Shown: one piece after another, positions 42,087 to 53,657 of the stretch
Layout: each line of letters starts with the position of its first letter
Position numbering within the stretch: position 1 is the stretch's first letter
Origin: Arachis hypogaea
Lineage: Eukaryota; Streptophyta; Magnoliopsida; Fabales; Fabaceae
Direction of reading: 5' to 3'
Length of the DNA: 64,000 bases
Assembly: GCF_003086295.3 (NCBI RefSeq)
Contig: NC_092042.1
Coordinates: forward strand, 44,948,137-45,012,136
Notes under the pieces: model-generated
What the model was told of the DNA's origin: nothing
What the model saw: only the letters and a program-made list of their open reading frames with translations
Databases searched by the model: none
Translations under genes and position numbers: made by a program

Positions 42087-43629
42087 TGGTGCACGAAATT
42101 GGAAATCACAATTCTTCACAACTCATACCACTAACCAGCTAGTGCACTGGTCATCCAAGTAATACCTTATGTGAGTAAGGGTCGAATCCCACGGAGATTG
42201 TTGGTTTGAAGCAAGCTATGGTTATCTTATTATTCTTAGTCAGGATACCAATAGGTTTATTTAGTCTCAATTGTAAAATAAAGTAAAAGGGCATAAAATA
42301 ATTAATTGTTACTTAATAATGGAGAATATGTTGGAGTTTTGGAGATGCTTTGTCCTCTTTATTTCAGCTTTTCTCTTGTACTCCTCTTCACACACGCAAG
42401 GCTCCTTCCATGGCAAGTAGTATGTAGGGTGTCACCGTTGTCAATGGCTACTTCCCATCCTCTCAGTGAAAATGGTCCAAATGCTCTGTCACAGCACGGC
42501 TAATCATCTGTTGGTTCTCGATCATGTCGAAATAGAATCCATTGATTCTTTTGCGTCTGTCACTATGCCCAACAATCGCGAGTTTGAAGCTCATCACAGC
42601 CATTCAATCCTTGAATCCTACTCGAAATACCACAGACAAGGTTTAGACTTTCCGGGTTCTCATGAATGCCACCATCAATTCTAGCTTATACCACGAAGAT
42701 TCTGATTAAGGAATCTAAGAGATACCCATTCAATCTAATATAGAACGAGGGTGGTTGTCAGGCACACATACATGGATTGAGGAAGGTGATGAGTGTCACG
42801 GATCATCACCTTCTTCATGGTGAAGCGCGAATGAACATCTTAGACAGGAACAAGCGTGTTTGAATGGAAAATAGAGATAATTGCATTAATTCATCGAAAC
42901 ACTGCAGAGCTCCTCACCCACAACAATGGAGTTTAGAAACTCATGCCGTCAAAGTGTATAAAGTTCAGATCTAAAAATGTCATGAGATACAAAATAAGTC
43001 TCTAAAAGTTGTTTAAATACTAAACTAGTAACCTACGTTTACAGAAAATGAGTAAACTAAGATGGATAGTGCAGAAACCCACTTCTGGGGCCCACTTGGT
43101 GTGTGTTGGGGCTGAGACTTAAGCTTCTCACGTGCTTGGGCTGTTTCTAGAGTTGAACGCAAGGTTGTAACCTATTTCTGGCGTTGAACTCCAACTTGTA
43201 ACCTGTTTCTGGCGCTGAACGCCAGACTGCAACATGGAACTGGCATTGAACGCCAGTTTACATCGTTTATTTTCGTGCAAAGTATGGACTATTATATATT
43301 GCTGGAAAGCCCTAGATGTCTACTTTCCAACCCAATTCAGAGCGCGCAAATTGGACCCCTGTAGCTCCAAAAATTCTATTCCGAGTGCAGAGAGGTCAGA
43401 ATCCAACAGCATCAGCAGTCCTTTTTCAGCCTGAATCAGATTTTTGCTCAGCTCCCTCAATTTCAGCCAGAAAATACCTGAAATCACAGAAAAACACACA
43501 AACTCATAGTAAAGTCCAAAAATATGATTTTTTCCTAAAAACTAATAAAAATCTACTAAAAACTAACTAAAACATACTAAAATCTACATGAAATTACCCC
43601 CAAAAACCGTATAAAATATCCGCTCATCA
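42087..43629 (-). repeat. 5' LTR of D
   Basis: 1543 bp. TATA block 43290-43301. Palindrome units start at 43147, 43178, 43209 and 43240, exactly 31 bp apart, beginning about 34 bp after the TATA box in element sense. Confidence 0.92.
43290..43301 (-). promoter_or_regulatory. TATA box of D 5' LTR
   Basis: Element strand CAATATATAATAGTCC. Confidence 0.68.
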
Positions 43630-43634
43630 GTCAT
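43630..43634. repeat. Target-site duplication of D, right copy (GTCAT)
   Basis: Follows the LTR end and matches 18993-18997. Confidence 0.9.
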
Positions 43635-45093
43635 CCAATTAATACCTGAGTGAGTCAGGGTCGATCCCACGAGGATTGTGATTTGAAGCAAGCTATGGTT
43701 ATCTTGTAGATCTTAGTCAGGCGGATAGAAAAGTTGGTTGGTTGTTTAAAGCGCATAAAAGAAAAATAAAGAAAATGTTACACAATTGATGGTGAATGCG
43801 ATGATAAGAAGATAGTTAAGGCTTGGAGATGCTTTGTTCTTCTAAATTAATCCAGTGTTACTGTTTGCTCCAACAGTCAATGATTTCTACTATGGCAGAC
43901 TGTATGTGACCAACGCCTTTCTTGAGAGGTCGCTAATTCTCCTCCAGAGCTAAACCCCAGGGTTAGTGCGGATCCAGTCTGATTGAGGGTGAAGCTCCTG
44001 CAGTCCATTCTCCTTAGTGATCCTACTCAAAATGCCACAAAAAAGGTCAAATATTCAAGATCAAAGAATGCTATGCCTTTGGTTCTAGCCTTTTCCACAA
44101 AGACACTAATCTCCCCATACCTCAGCTGAACTGGTGTCTCGTGAAGTCCCCAACGAAGTCGTGGATTAACCGTCTAAGATATGTATAATCAGGCTAGTAG
44201 TTCATCATTGTCCGATGAAGGACTTACTCTGAACCCATCTAAAATGAGATAACCATTTGTCGGTTCAACACATTCATAAGGATGAAGAATGAAGATACAT
44301 TTGAGAATAGAGAATCAAACACGAATTGAAATAGAACAGTAGTACTTTTATTAATCCATGAAACCCAGCAGAGCTCCTCCCCTCAACCTAGGGGTTTAGA
44401 AACTCATACTGATAGAGAATACAATATGAATGTGTAAAGTGGTTGAAGATCCCCGAAAAGTGTAAAAGTTCTCAAATAAATACTATACTAATGACTAAGG
44501 ATTACATAAGAAGGGTAAAACAGTCTTTTAGTTCTAAAATTCACTTTCGGGGCCCACTTGGTGAGTGTTTGGTCTGAGCTTGATTGAGATCCACGTGCTA
44601 GGAGGCCTCTAGGGCATTGAACGCTGCCTAGGGGGTCCTTTTTGGGCGTTGGATGCTGGACTCTTCTCCTTTGGGCGTTGGACGCCAGAATAGGGTTGGA
44701 AGCTGTAGTTGAATGCAGTTTTGGGCCTTCAATTCTGAAGCAAATTACAGACTATTATACATTTCTGGAAAGCCTTGGATGTTAGCTTTCCATTGCCGTT
44801 GAGAACGCTCCATTTGGACTTCTGTAGTTCTAAAAAAGCTCTTTCGAGTGCAAGGAGGTCAGATCCTGACAGCATCTGCAGTGCTTTCTCTGCTTCTGAA
44901 TCAGATTTTTGCTCCAACTCCTCAATTTTAGCCAAAAATGCCTGAAATTGCATAAAAATACAAAAACCCAAAGTAGAATTCAAAAATGTGAATTTTGCAC
45001 TAAAACCTATGAAAACTTAATAAAACTTAAACAAAACGTAATGAAAACTAAGTGAAAATGATGGCAAAAAGCATATAAAATATACGCTCATTA
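43635..45093 (-). repeat. 5' LTR of element C, main part
   Basis: Continues from 18945-18997 with CCAATTAATACCTGAGTGAG and ends at ACGCTCATTA. Total LTR length is about 1512 bp. It is more divergent than the other LTRs: palindrome remnants lie near 44612-44725 (GGCGTTGGACGCCAG), and the TATA block is weak (44750-44761). Confidence 0.75.
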
Positions 45094-45560
45094 GTGTGCA
45101 TCATCCACCATGGAGGAAGTTCCCAATAAGAAAGTGCTCAGGGGATGGAGAAAAAAAAAATCCCCGCTGAAGGTTTTTCTCCAGGGTTGAAGGTGGTGTT
45201 GACTCATAATCCATTGTTGCCTTATACAATAAACAGAATCCTCTCTCTTGAGCATATTGTACTACTTTATGGGGACATAGGGAGAAAATTCACAGTGAGA
45301 GAGTAGGAGTTGAAGTTCTATGATCAACTCCCACCTGAACAAGAAATCAACCGTCAAGCTAGTGACGTTAAAGAAGTGCTTGTTGGCAGGCAACCCAATC
45401 TTTAGTATCCCTTAATTTTATATTCATTTTGGTTTAGTTTATGTTATTATGGTTATTTATAGTTTTTTATCTTTTTACATGTATTTGGATCATGCAAAGT
45501 GTTTATAGCTGAAACAGGTGCAATTAAAAGGGAGTTCAGAACACTTTGGAAGAGTTTTCT

Positions 45561-45597
45561 TTGCTTGGGGACAAGCAAACTTTTAAGTTTTGTGTTG
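45561..45597 (+). other. Internal PPT-like block of J
   Basis: TTGGGGACAAGCAAAC then TTTTAAGTTTTGTGTTG. Same module as the one upstream of ORF3 in A, D and E, about 1.1 kb before the LTR-proximal copy. Confidence 0.55.
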
Positions 45598-46633
45598 TCG
45601 AGCACACTCGCTGTTTACTTTATCAACAATTGCATCATGGGGAGGTGAATGTTCTTTTATGAACGAGCACAGCTTAAGGAGTGAGATGACCACCAGAATG
45701 ACTGAGGTGGTTGAGTTTCTTTTTATGCTATTTTCCTTTTCTACTCTTAATTGTTATTTCCTTTGCATGATCTTTAGTATTTCTAGTTTCTTAGGTACTT
45801 TACTTTAATTCAGTACTTTTATTTCTGTTTTGAAAATATGCCTCATGTAATACATGAGTGGTTGAGTTATATATAGAATTGTCTTATTTAAATTGATGTG
45901 GTGGTATTTATCTGTGGTTTTGAATGCACAAAAAAGAACAGTGCATATTTGATTTTGAAGTAAAGGATGCTAAGTCATGAGGAACTGGAATTTAGAGAAG
46001 TATTGTGAATTCTCTAAATTAAACAAGAATTTGATCCTTGGAACAAAATAAACAGCAAGAAAAAGAAATTAAAAGCAAGGCCCAATGCTCTAAGCATCAA
46101 TGGCAAGGAAGGTTAAAAATTGATCAAAGCTTAAATGAGATGTTTTTCTAGCTATATGCTTGTGATGTGAGTGTGTCAAGAAAATCCTTGAGACAGAGCA
46201 CTTAGAGTCAAAGCCAAAATCAAATAAAGAGTATGTCAAAGGCTCTGAGCACCACTGACTAAAAAAATTCAATAGAAAAATCAGAACTCAAAGAGTTCCC
46301 CAGTTAAGTGCTTGTGGTGTTTCTGTATCAAGCAAAGCTTGAGACAAAACATTTAGAGTCACAACTAGGCTCAAGGTGCAAAGCACCAAAGAAAATAAAA
46401 AGAAAATGTTGTATTCAAGGATTAATCAGAAGTTAAAAAGAAAGAGAATCCATAATATTATCTGAGTTATAGTTCCACTTGACATTGATATTCCCAAACT
46501 TCAAAGGATAGTGAGATGCCGAAACTATTCATGATCATAGTGTTATTAACCCCACTCAAAAGATAGACAGGAACTAAATTCAAAGCTCAACCCTCAAGTA
46601 AGCCCACATCTCAGGTTCATATTATTTTTAGTT

Positions 46634-46668
46634 GCTTGAAGACAAGCAACAATTCAAGTTTAGTATTG
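46634..46668 (+). other. PPT-like tract of J
   Basis: TGAAGACAAGCAACAATTC then AAGTTTAGTATTG, immediately followed by the LTR. Confidence 0.55.
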
Positions 46669-48037
46669 TAATACGTGAGCATCTTTTCTATATTTTCTTA
46701 GTAGATTAGATATATATTTATTGAGCTTTATATTAGATTTTATGTTTTAAGCCATTTTGGACACTACTTAGAGTTGCATTGTGGTTTTATTGATTTCAGG
46801 TAAAATTCGGGCAAGTTTGACAAAGTTCGTACAGAAGAAAAATGGAGAAATTTGATGCTGTCAAGCTGGCACTAAACACCACTCCCTGGCATTTAGCCAC
46901 AAGTCAGTGTTTAGCGCCGAGTGTCTCATAAATGTGCCCAGAACCATGCGCTAGTAGCGCTAAATGCCACTACCTGGCATTTAGCACCAGGCATCCAAAA
47001 ACCAAGGGAAAGCTCTATGCCCCAGCGGCGCTAAACACTAAGACTGGCGTTTAGCGCCAGTAGCATGTTCTAGTGCTCCACGGAAGGCTTAATTTTAGGT
47101 TTTTAATTAATTTTTAAATTAAGAAAAGATCATTTTTAGGGTTTAGAATTTTAATTTCAAATCAATTGGGATTAGATATAAAAGGAGAAAAGATTCATCC
47201 CTTCAAGCTCTGATTCAACCCTTCAAGCTCTCTTTTCTTATTTTTGGTCATTCCGTATTTTTTAGACTTTTACAACCCTTTTCTTTGAGTCATGAGCAAC
47301 TAAACCTCCTCTATTAAGGTTAGGAGCTATGTTGTTTTAATGGATTAATACTATTGTTACTCTACTCTTAATCAATGCATTGTTTTATTTTCAAGGATTG
47401 ATTTCGTTCTTCATCTTAGGGATTAGAGTATATTGGAAGATAACTCTTTCTACTTGAATTCTTGTTGAATCTTGGAAAAGCTAAATCACTTGAATAACAA
47501 CTTGAAATCAACTCCACATAATTCTCTAATTGCCTGGACATAACATGATACGTGACATATAATCATCATATCTTTGAGTATTTAGGATTTGTGTGGCTCA
47601 AAAACTAGGATTGGACTTAAACTTCTAATTTAAATTAGTGACCAAGGAAATGGCGATTGGTTTGGTTAAAAGAGATTAAATTGCTAAGGAATTAGGGTTT
47701 AATCAATTAGGGTTTGCAATGAATTGAACCTTTGCATGATTAAAGTGAGTGATAAGAACTATTAATCTGGAAATTTAACATCTCCAAAGTCTTAACTATT
47801 TTTTCATACTATTTTCACCAATTGTTCATTACTTACTTTCTTAAATTCTCTCATTCATTACTTTATGATACTTGGAACACAAAACACTCAATTTAACTTG
47901 TCTGACTAAATTAATCTTTTAATTATTGTTTCTCAATCCATTAATCCTCGTGGCATCGACACTCACTCACCTAAATTATTACTTGGTATGACCCGGTCCA
48001 CTTCCCGGTTAGTTGTGGTATTCGAAAATCCGCACCA
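46669..48037 (+). repeat. 3' LTR of J
   Basis: 1369 bp from TAATACGTGAGC (first bases mutated from TGATG) to ATCCGCACCA, which aligns with the LTR ends of A and D. It contains dispersed dyads of the form GGCGNTTAGCGCC (46866-47060), irregularly spaced, the last of which (CTGGCGTTTAGCGCCAG) is perfect. Confidence 0.72.
46866..47060. repeat. Irregular palindromes in J LTR
   Basis: Variants such as CTGGCACTAAACACCA, CTGGCATTTAGCACCAG and CTGGCGTTTAGCGCCAG. The core has TTTAGC or GCTAAA in place of TTNAA and the spacing is not regular. Confidence 0.75.
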
Positions 48038-49115
48038 CCATCACTGCCAACAGAACCACATCAAAGACTTCTACCTTCATTGTTCACTCCTTCTTTTCCA
48101 CTCCCGAACTTTCTGCTGTTGTTCACAGCAATTTTAGGGTTCTAATATTGCCACAAAGGGAGAGAAACAACGACACTGATCTACTAAACATCTTCTACGG
48201 AGCAAAACGACAACGTTTGTGCTAATGTGGTTTAGGACAGATAGGCCCTGTCTTTTTCAACGCACCATGTTGGCAACTAACATCCTCATCACCATGTTAA
48301 CTCTCCAACTCATCATCTTTACGTGTCTGTTAGTCTCTCACGGTGAAAGTGACAAAAGGACCGTATTGGAAGACGGAGTTCATGGACAAGGGCCGAAGTG
48401 GAGCATCTTTTTCGTCAAAGATCGTGATGTCTTTCATGGAAATGAACAAAGGCCAGGTTGGTAGTTTACTCTAATTTGTGCCATTCCATGGGAAGTTTCA
48501 TATCATTGTAATTAATGTTTGTACTCCTCTTTAGATATTGTTGTTCATGATTTCATGTTTTTACTCCCTTTAAGATAATGATGAATATCATGAAGATGAA
48601 AAATACAAAGAGGAAATTCAGTTTTTCTTTTTTTTTTTAACTTGGACATATCGATCCCTTATGTTCACTTAGATCTGTCATACACAATAAAAAAATCAAA
48701 CGTAACTCCCTTTACACTGACCTGGTTGATATAGATGCACACGTGAAAGAGTTTTCAAAATGAGACAAATCAAACTCGAGGATCAATGTGTCTAGATTTA
48801 AAAGAAGTTAGGGACTTAAATGTATTTTTAAATCGTCATAAACTTAAATATCTGCAGACCAAAAAGTTAGAGATCAATTTGTCTTTTTTATCTTTCCCTC
48901 TCGGATTTAATATTTGAATGATAGTAATTGTAGTTCAACCTTGTTAGATAATCTTATTTTCTCTTATGCCATTAGCCTTGATGATTCTCTTTTAATTCAT
49001 CATTTGTAATTCATAGTTTTCAATAAATAAATCCTATATATTGATTAAAAGAATAAAAAGGATTAATAAACAAACAAAAAATCAAGATAAGTTGTAGCAC
49101 TTCCCTCCTAGGCTC
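48038..49115. other. Unassigned 1.1-kb interval between J and G1
   Basis: No LTR ends, PBS or retroelement domains are visible. A plus-strand frame at 48219-48464 (81 aa) has one hydrophobic segment (ILITMLTLQLIIFTCLL) but no good context. The part 48650-48900 resembles small dispersed legume repeats from memory (GGACTTAAATG, GATCAATGTGTC). It may be the original genomic DNA into which J and G1 inserted. Confidence 0.4.
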
Positions 49116-49594
49116 TGTTCATACCATGGGTCGAGCTACATGAATCCGGATTAGACGAAGATGAAAGCAACCGACCTGTTGTAAAGGTTGGCTCGTTACT
49201 GACCTCTTCCTAAAAGAGGTTGGCCAAATTGCCATAAAGGCCTAAGCAAGCCTAAACAGAAGGCCGCAGCCCACTCTAAAGGCGGCTAGCCTAAAAGATA
49301 TGTGACCTCACCTAAAGATAAGATAAGATAACTAACTTATCTCAAAAAAGGTCACTCCACACTACTATAAATACACTTGAACCCCCAGGTATAACTCAGA
49401 CTCTGATTCTACACAAAATCCTGCCTAAAGCACGTGCTAACTTAAGCATCAGAGTCTCTTGCAGGTACCACCACGCTCCGGTGACGAAGGATCAAGCAAC
49501 ATCCCCTACGCCCACAAGTCGGACGCGGCAGTACCGACCAGCACAAAGGATCTCATCCGAGATTGACCTTCAGTTTCAGGTAACCCTCGAAACA
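49116..49594 (+). repeat. 5' LTR of G1
   Basis: 479 bp, TGTTCATACC to CGAAACA. A TATA-like CTATAAATACACT lies at 49363-49375. It aligns with 60055-60585 of G2. No CTGGCGTT palindromes are present. Confidence 0.82.
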
Positions 49595-49613
49595 TTGGCA
49601 CCGTTGCCGGGGA
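49595..49613 (+). other. PBS of G1
   Basis: TTGGCACCGTTGCCGGGGA directly after the LTR, one base different from the tRNA-Asp complement. Confidence 0.82.
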
Positions 49614-49635
49614 ACCTGGAAGTCATCCCACCATC

Positions 49636-50914
49636 ATGGAAGACAACCCTGACAACAATCACAACTCTGGTTTGGAAGATAGAACGCCGCTTAAAAATGC
49701 AGATGTTGCGTCAAAAGATACACCCCAATCCAAAGGAGACAATCAACTCCAAAACACAGAAATTTTAGATGTTATCTGTGAACAGCATGATCGCTTTAAA
49801 CAGCTCAAACAAGAAGCTGAACGACAGCGAGAGGCCGAGTGAGACCTTCGTAGAGAAACACGAAGGCGTCGAGAGCTGGAGGGAAAGCTCCTCAAACTCG
49901 AAGCTGATCTCAAAACTAAAACTACACGATCCAATCGCGAAGATAGCCCCCACAAGGATTAGGACCCGTTTACAAAGGAAATCATGAAAGCTAAAGTACC
50001 AAAGAACGTTATAGCCCCCGACATGACCCCATATGACGAAACATCAGATCCAAGCCATCATCTCAGCAATTTTAGAAGTTAGATGTATCTCACGGATGCC
50101 TCAAATGTAATCCATTGCAAAGCCTTCCCATCCACCTTGACCAAAACGGTAATTAAGTGGTTTGACAGCTTGCCGCCAAGGTAGATTGCAAGCTTCGATG
50201 ACCTTGCCAAAAAGTTCCTAGCTAGGTTTTCCATTCAGAAGGACAAGGCCAAGCACGCTCCAAGCCTACTAGGGATTAAGCAAGGAGATCGGGAAAGCCT
50301 TCGTAGTTACATGGAAAGATTTAATAAAGCATGCCTAGACATACAGAATCTCTCTACAGAAGCAGCAATTATGGGACTTATCAACGGTCTACGCGAAGAA
50401 CCTTTTACCCACTCTATATCCAAAAAGCACCCAACATCTTTGGACGAGGTACAAGAACGGACGGAAAAATACATCAATATGGAGGAGAACTCTCGATTGG
50501 GGGAAGCCTCAAAATTCGGATTCTTCCACCCATCCCGGGATAATGATAAAGAGTCCAGGAAAAAAGAAGACCAACCCAAGGAGAATCCTAGAAAGTACCA
50601 CAATTACACCCCTTTTCGGGTGTCCCTTGTGGATGTCTACAAAGAAATATGCAATACGGAGAAGATCCCACCCCCTCGTTCGATTAAGCACAAAAGGGGA
50701 GGAAGTCGGACAGAGTATTGTGAATACCACTGAATCTATGGGCACCCTACTAACGAGTGCTACGACCAGCAGAATGTCATAGAGAAATTAGCTCAAGAAG
50801 GGAGATTAGATCGGGTTCATCGCCAACACAAGGGATGAACCAAAAAGGAGAAGAAGGGATGAAGAGGGAGGACGAGCTAAACGTCCCCCTCACACCCCTA
50901 AAAGACACATTCAC
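49636..50914 (+). pseudogene. gag of G1
   Basis: ATG at 49636 (MEDNPDNNHNS). N-terminal coiled coil (KQLKQEAERQREAE), then KEIMKAKVPKN, DETSDPSHHLSNF, KKFLARFSIQKDKAKH, SYMERFNKACLDI and AAIMGLINGLREEPF, the Tat gag core. A zinc knuckle of the CX2HX4HX4C type is at CEYH, GH, NEC, with a TGA (50731-50733) in it. At least four other stops occur (49840, about 49960, and after FRS and PPR). The frame shifts near 50815. Confidence 0.82.
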
Positions 50915-51620
50915 ATGATCAACGGAGGATTCGCAGGTGGAGGGATCTCCAAGTCATCCCGCAAAATGCACCTTAAGGAGGTGTATCACGTGAGAGACAA
51001 CAATAAGTCGCCCAACCTCCCCACTATTACCTTCACTCAAGAAGACGCCACAGGTATTATATCTGGACATGACGACCCTGTGGTCATTACGATCGTATTA
51101 GCTAATGCCAATCTCCATCATACACTGGTCGACCAAGGAAGCTCTGTAGATATACTATTCAAATCAACCTTCGACAAACTTGGCCTACAAGAAAAAGAGC
51201 TCAGAGCATACCCAAATAGCTTATTTGGACTTAGAGATGCCCCAACCTAGCCACTAGGGTGCATCTCACTACACACAACTTTTGGGAAAGGAACAAGGTT
51301 GGACAACGCTAAATCAGCTCGCCGCGGTAGTCTCCACTCCACATATATGCATGAAGTTTCCAACCCCAGAAGGGATCGCCACCATAAAGGGAGACCAAAA
51401 ACTCGCGCGACGCTGTTACAACGAAATTCCGAACCTCAAAGATAACCCCAGAGGAAAAGAAACCAACACTATCGAACTCGGGGGAGTTCGGGCTCGCGAC
51501 GAGCTTCGTCCTCCACCAGAAGGGGAGATCGAAGAAGTTCGAATTGGGGATACCTAGGACAAAATAACAAATATAGGAGAAACCCTGAAGGAGGATCTCA
51601 AAGAGCTACTGATAAAATTC
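50915..51620 (+). pseudogene. Protease region of G1, with internal deletion
   Basis: Shows HMINGGFAGGGIS, VITIVLANANLHHTLVDQGSS (protease Asp in DQGSS) and FDKLGLQEKELRAYP. After FGKG about 80 bases present in G2 are missing, removing the second half of the pepsin-like fold up to TTLNQL. TAG at 51248-51250 and at 51555-51557. Confidence 0.78.
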
Positions 51621-52555
51621 TTGAAGGACAATTCCGACCTCTTTGCATGGGAAGCCGCAAACATGCCCGGTATAGATCCCGGACTAATGTGTCATAAACT
51701 GGCCGTATATCCTGGAGCTCGACCAGTGCAACAGAAACGTAAAAAGCTCAGCCCAAAAAGATCTCAGGCGGTAGAAGAGCAGGTACAAGCCCTACTTGAG
51801 GTAGGGTTCATAAGGGAAGTTAAGTACCCATTGTGGTTAGCCAACGTAGTCTTGGTAAAAAAAAGTCAAATGGAAAGTGGTGAATATGTACTAACTACAC
51901 TGACCTCAACAAAGCCTGCCCAAAAGACCCCTACCCGCTCCCGAATATAGACAGCCTAGTGGATGCCTCTTCCGGATATAAGTACCGTTCTTTCATGGAT
52001 GCCTATTCCGGATACAACCAAATCCCAATGTACCCGCCCGACCAAGAAAAGACCTCGTTCTTAACCCCAAGAGCGAACTACTGTTACATAGTCATGCCTT
52101 TCGGACTCAAAAACTCAGGGGCTACATACTAAAGATTGATGAACAAAGTCTTCACAAATCACATCGGAAAGCTAATGGAGGTTTATGTAGATGATATACT
52201 GATAAAAACAAAAAGTGAGGAATCGCTGTTATCCGACCTCACCAAAGTGTTCAACACCATAAAAAAGAATGGGATGCGACTCAACCCAGCAAAGTGCACC
52301 TTCACGGTAGAAGCTGGCAAATTCTTGGGTTTCATGCTCACCCAGAGAGGAATTGAGGTAAACCCAGATAAATGCCAGGCTATACTCAATATGAAAAGTC
52401 CGACCTACATCAAGGAGGTACAACAGCTCAACGGAAGACTGGCAGCCCTATCCAGATTCTTAGCTGGATCAGCCCTGAGATCTCTTCCCTTCTATGCAAC
52501 ATTAAGAAATGGAAAGAAGTTTGAATGGACCCCAGGCTGCGAACAAACTTTCTAA
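51621..52555 (+). pseudogene. Reverse transcriptase of G1
   Basis: LFAWEAANMPGIDP, then RPVQQKRKKLSP and EVGFIREVKYPLWLANVVLVKK. A frameshift near 51868 precedes CTNYTDLNKACPKDPY, FMDAYSGYNQIPMYPPDQ, IVMPFGLKNSGATY. The catalytic box is YVDDILIK, followed by KFLGFMLTQRGIE and NPDKCQAI. RT ends at a TAA after CEQTF. Confidence 0.85.
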
Positions 52556-53171
52556 GATTTCAAGAAATTTTTTAGGCAACCACCAATACTTACCCGACCA
52601 CAGGAAGGCGAGGAACTCATACTATATCTTGCCTTAGAAAGTCGAGCAATAGCATCAGCACTAGTCAGAGAAGACGAAGGTGGGCAACAACCCATCTACT
52701 AATGCTTTACAAAGGGCTGAACTAAACTATCAAAAGATAGAAAAGTTTGCCTACGCCCTTATATTCACTTCTCGACGACTCCGCCCATACTTCCAAGCTT
52801 ATACCAACAGAGTAGGAACTAACCAGCCCATAAAAGGAATTTTACAAAAAAAAAGATTTAGCTGGAAGAATCCTACAATGGGTAGTCAAATTATCAAAAT
52901 TCAACCTCAAATATGAAGCTCGGACATCTATTAAGTCATAGTATCTGGCCGGCTTCATCACAGAATACACTGACACTCCGGGTATTCCCGTAGAATGGAA
53001 TCTCTACGTGGACGGCTTCTTGAACAAAACCGGGAGTGGCGTAGGCATAATTATAGAGAGTGATCAGGGAACCCAAATCGAGCTCTCATTAAAGTTCGAG
53101 TTCCCTGCCTCAAATAACTAAGCTGAATATGAGGCACTACTAGCTGGTCTGAGGCTGGCTAAGGAGGTGGG
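52556..53171 (+). pseudogene. RNase H and archaeal-type RNase H of G1
   Basis: First RNase H is shattered (LILYLALESRAIASALVRED, then frameshifts). At 52972-53171 a second RNase H starts: WNLYVDGFLNKTGSGVGIII, then EFPASNN, a TAA at an expected Gln, and AEYEALLAGLRLAKEVG. The D...E pattern (YVDG, AEYEAL) is typical of archaeal-like RNase H of the Tat clade. H cuts it here. Confidence 0.82.
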
Positions 53172-53501
53172 TGATGAGCGGATAATTTATACGCTTTTTG
53201 GCATGTTTTTTAGGTAGTTTTTAGTATGATCTAGTTAGTTTTTAGTATATTTTTATTAGTTTTTATGCAAAAATCACATTTCTTGACTTTACTATGAGTT
53301 TGTGTGTTTTTCTGTGATTTCAGGTATTTTCTGGCTGAAATTAAAGGACCTGGGCAAAAATCTGATTCAGAGGCTGAAAATGGACTGAAGATGCTGTTGG
53401 ATTCTGACCTCTCTGCACTCGAAGTGGATTTTCTGGAGCTACAGAAGCCCAATTGGCACGCTCTCAATTGCGTTGGAAAGTAGACGTCCTGGGATTTCCA
53501 A

Positions 53502-53515
53502 CAATATATAATAGT
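53502..53515 (+). promoter_or_regulatory. TATA box of H LTR
   Basis: CAATATATAATAGTTC, the same block as in A, D and E. Confidence 0.7.
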
Positions 53516-53546
53516 TCATACTTTGCTCGAGTTTTGATGACACAAA

Positions 53547-53657
53547 CTGGCGTTTAAACGCCAATTTCCTGCCCTTTTCTGGCATTAAACGCCAGAACTG
53601 AGTTACAAGCTGGAGTTAAACGCCTAAACTGGCACCAAAGCTGGCATTTAACTCCAA
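53547..53657. repeat. Palindrome array in H LTR (4 units)
   Basis: Units start at 53547, 53579, 53610 and 53641 (32, 31, 31 bp). First unit CTGGCGTTTAAACGCCA is a full dyad; the last two are decayed. Confidence 0.9.

Larger units (their letters stand above)
18998..43629 (-). mobile_element. Element D, Athila-like retrotransposon split by E and F
   Basis: It has the same design as A. LTRs are 18998-20540 and 42087-43629, both 1543 bp. Internal order on the element strand is PBS, gag, palindrome linker, protease (split by F), RT, then RNase H (split by E), integrase, palindrome array, ORF3 and PPT. Without E and F it is about 12.5 kb. It is more decayed than A, with frameshifts as well as stops, consistent with D being older than the elements inside it. 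Confidence 0.9.
45094..48037 (+). mobile_element. Element J, 3' remnant of a related retrotransposon
   Basis: Orientation is + from the block AAGTGCTTGTTGGCAGGCAA (45374-45393), which marks the end of pol in the other elements. Two PPT-like blocks follow (45561-45597 and 46634-46668), then a complete LTR (46669-48037). No coding region is left: 45094-46668 is 3' noncoding and the small frames in it are not credible. It is joined directly to the C LTR at 45093/45094. Confidence 0.7.
49116..53171 (+). mobile_element. Element G1, Tat-type Ty3/gypsy, cut by H
   Basis: Short LTR (49116-49594), tRNA-Asp-type PBS, gag, protease, RT, RNase H and the start of a second RNase H. Tat-clade elements are known for this extra archaeal-type RNase H. 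H enters at 53171, and the rest of G1 lies beyond the window. G1 is heavily broken by stops and frameshifts and is older than H. Confidence 0.85.

Noticed and set aside
48219..48464. Small membrane-protein gene
   Set aside because: One hydrophobic stretch and an open frame of 81 codons are not enough. No homology is recognisable by eye.
53167..53171. GTGGG before H as a target duplication shared with A
   Set aside because: The other end of H is outside the window, so the match to the A duplication may be chance.
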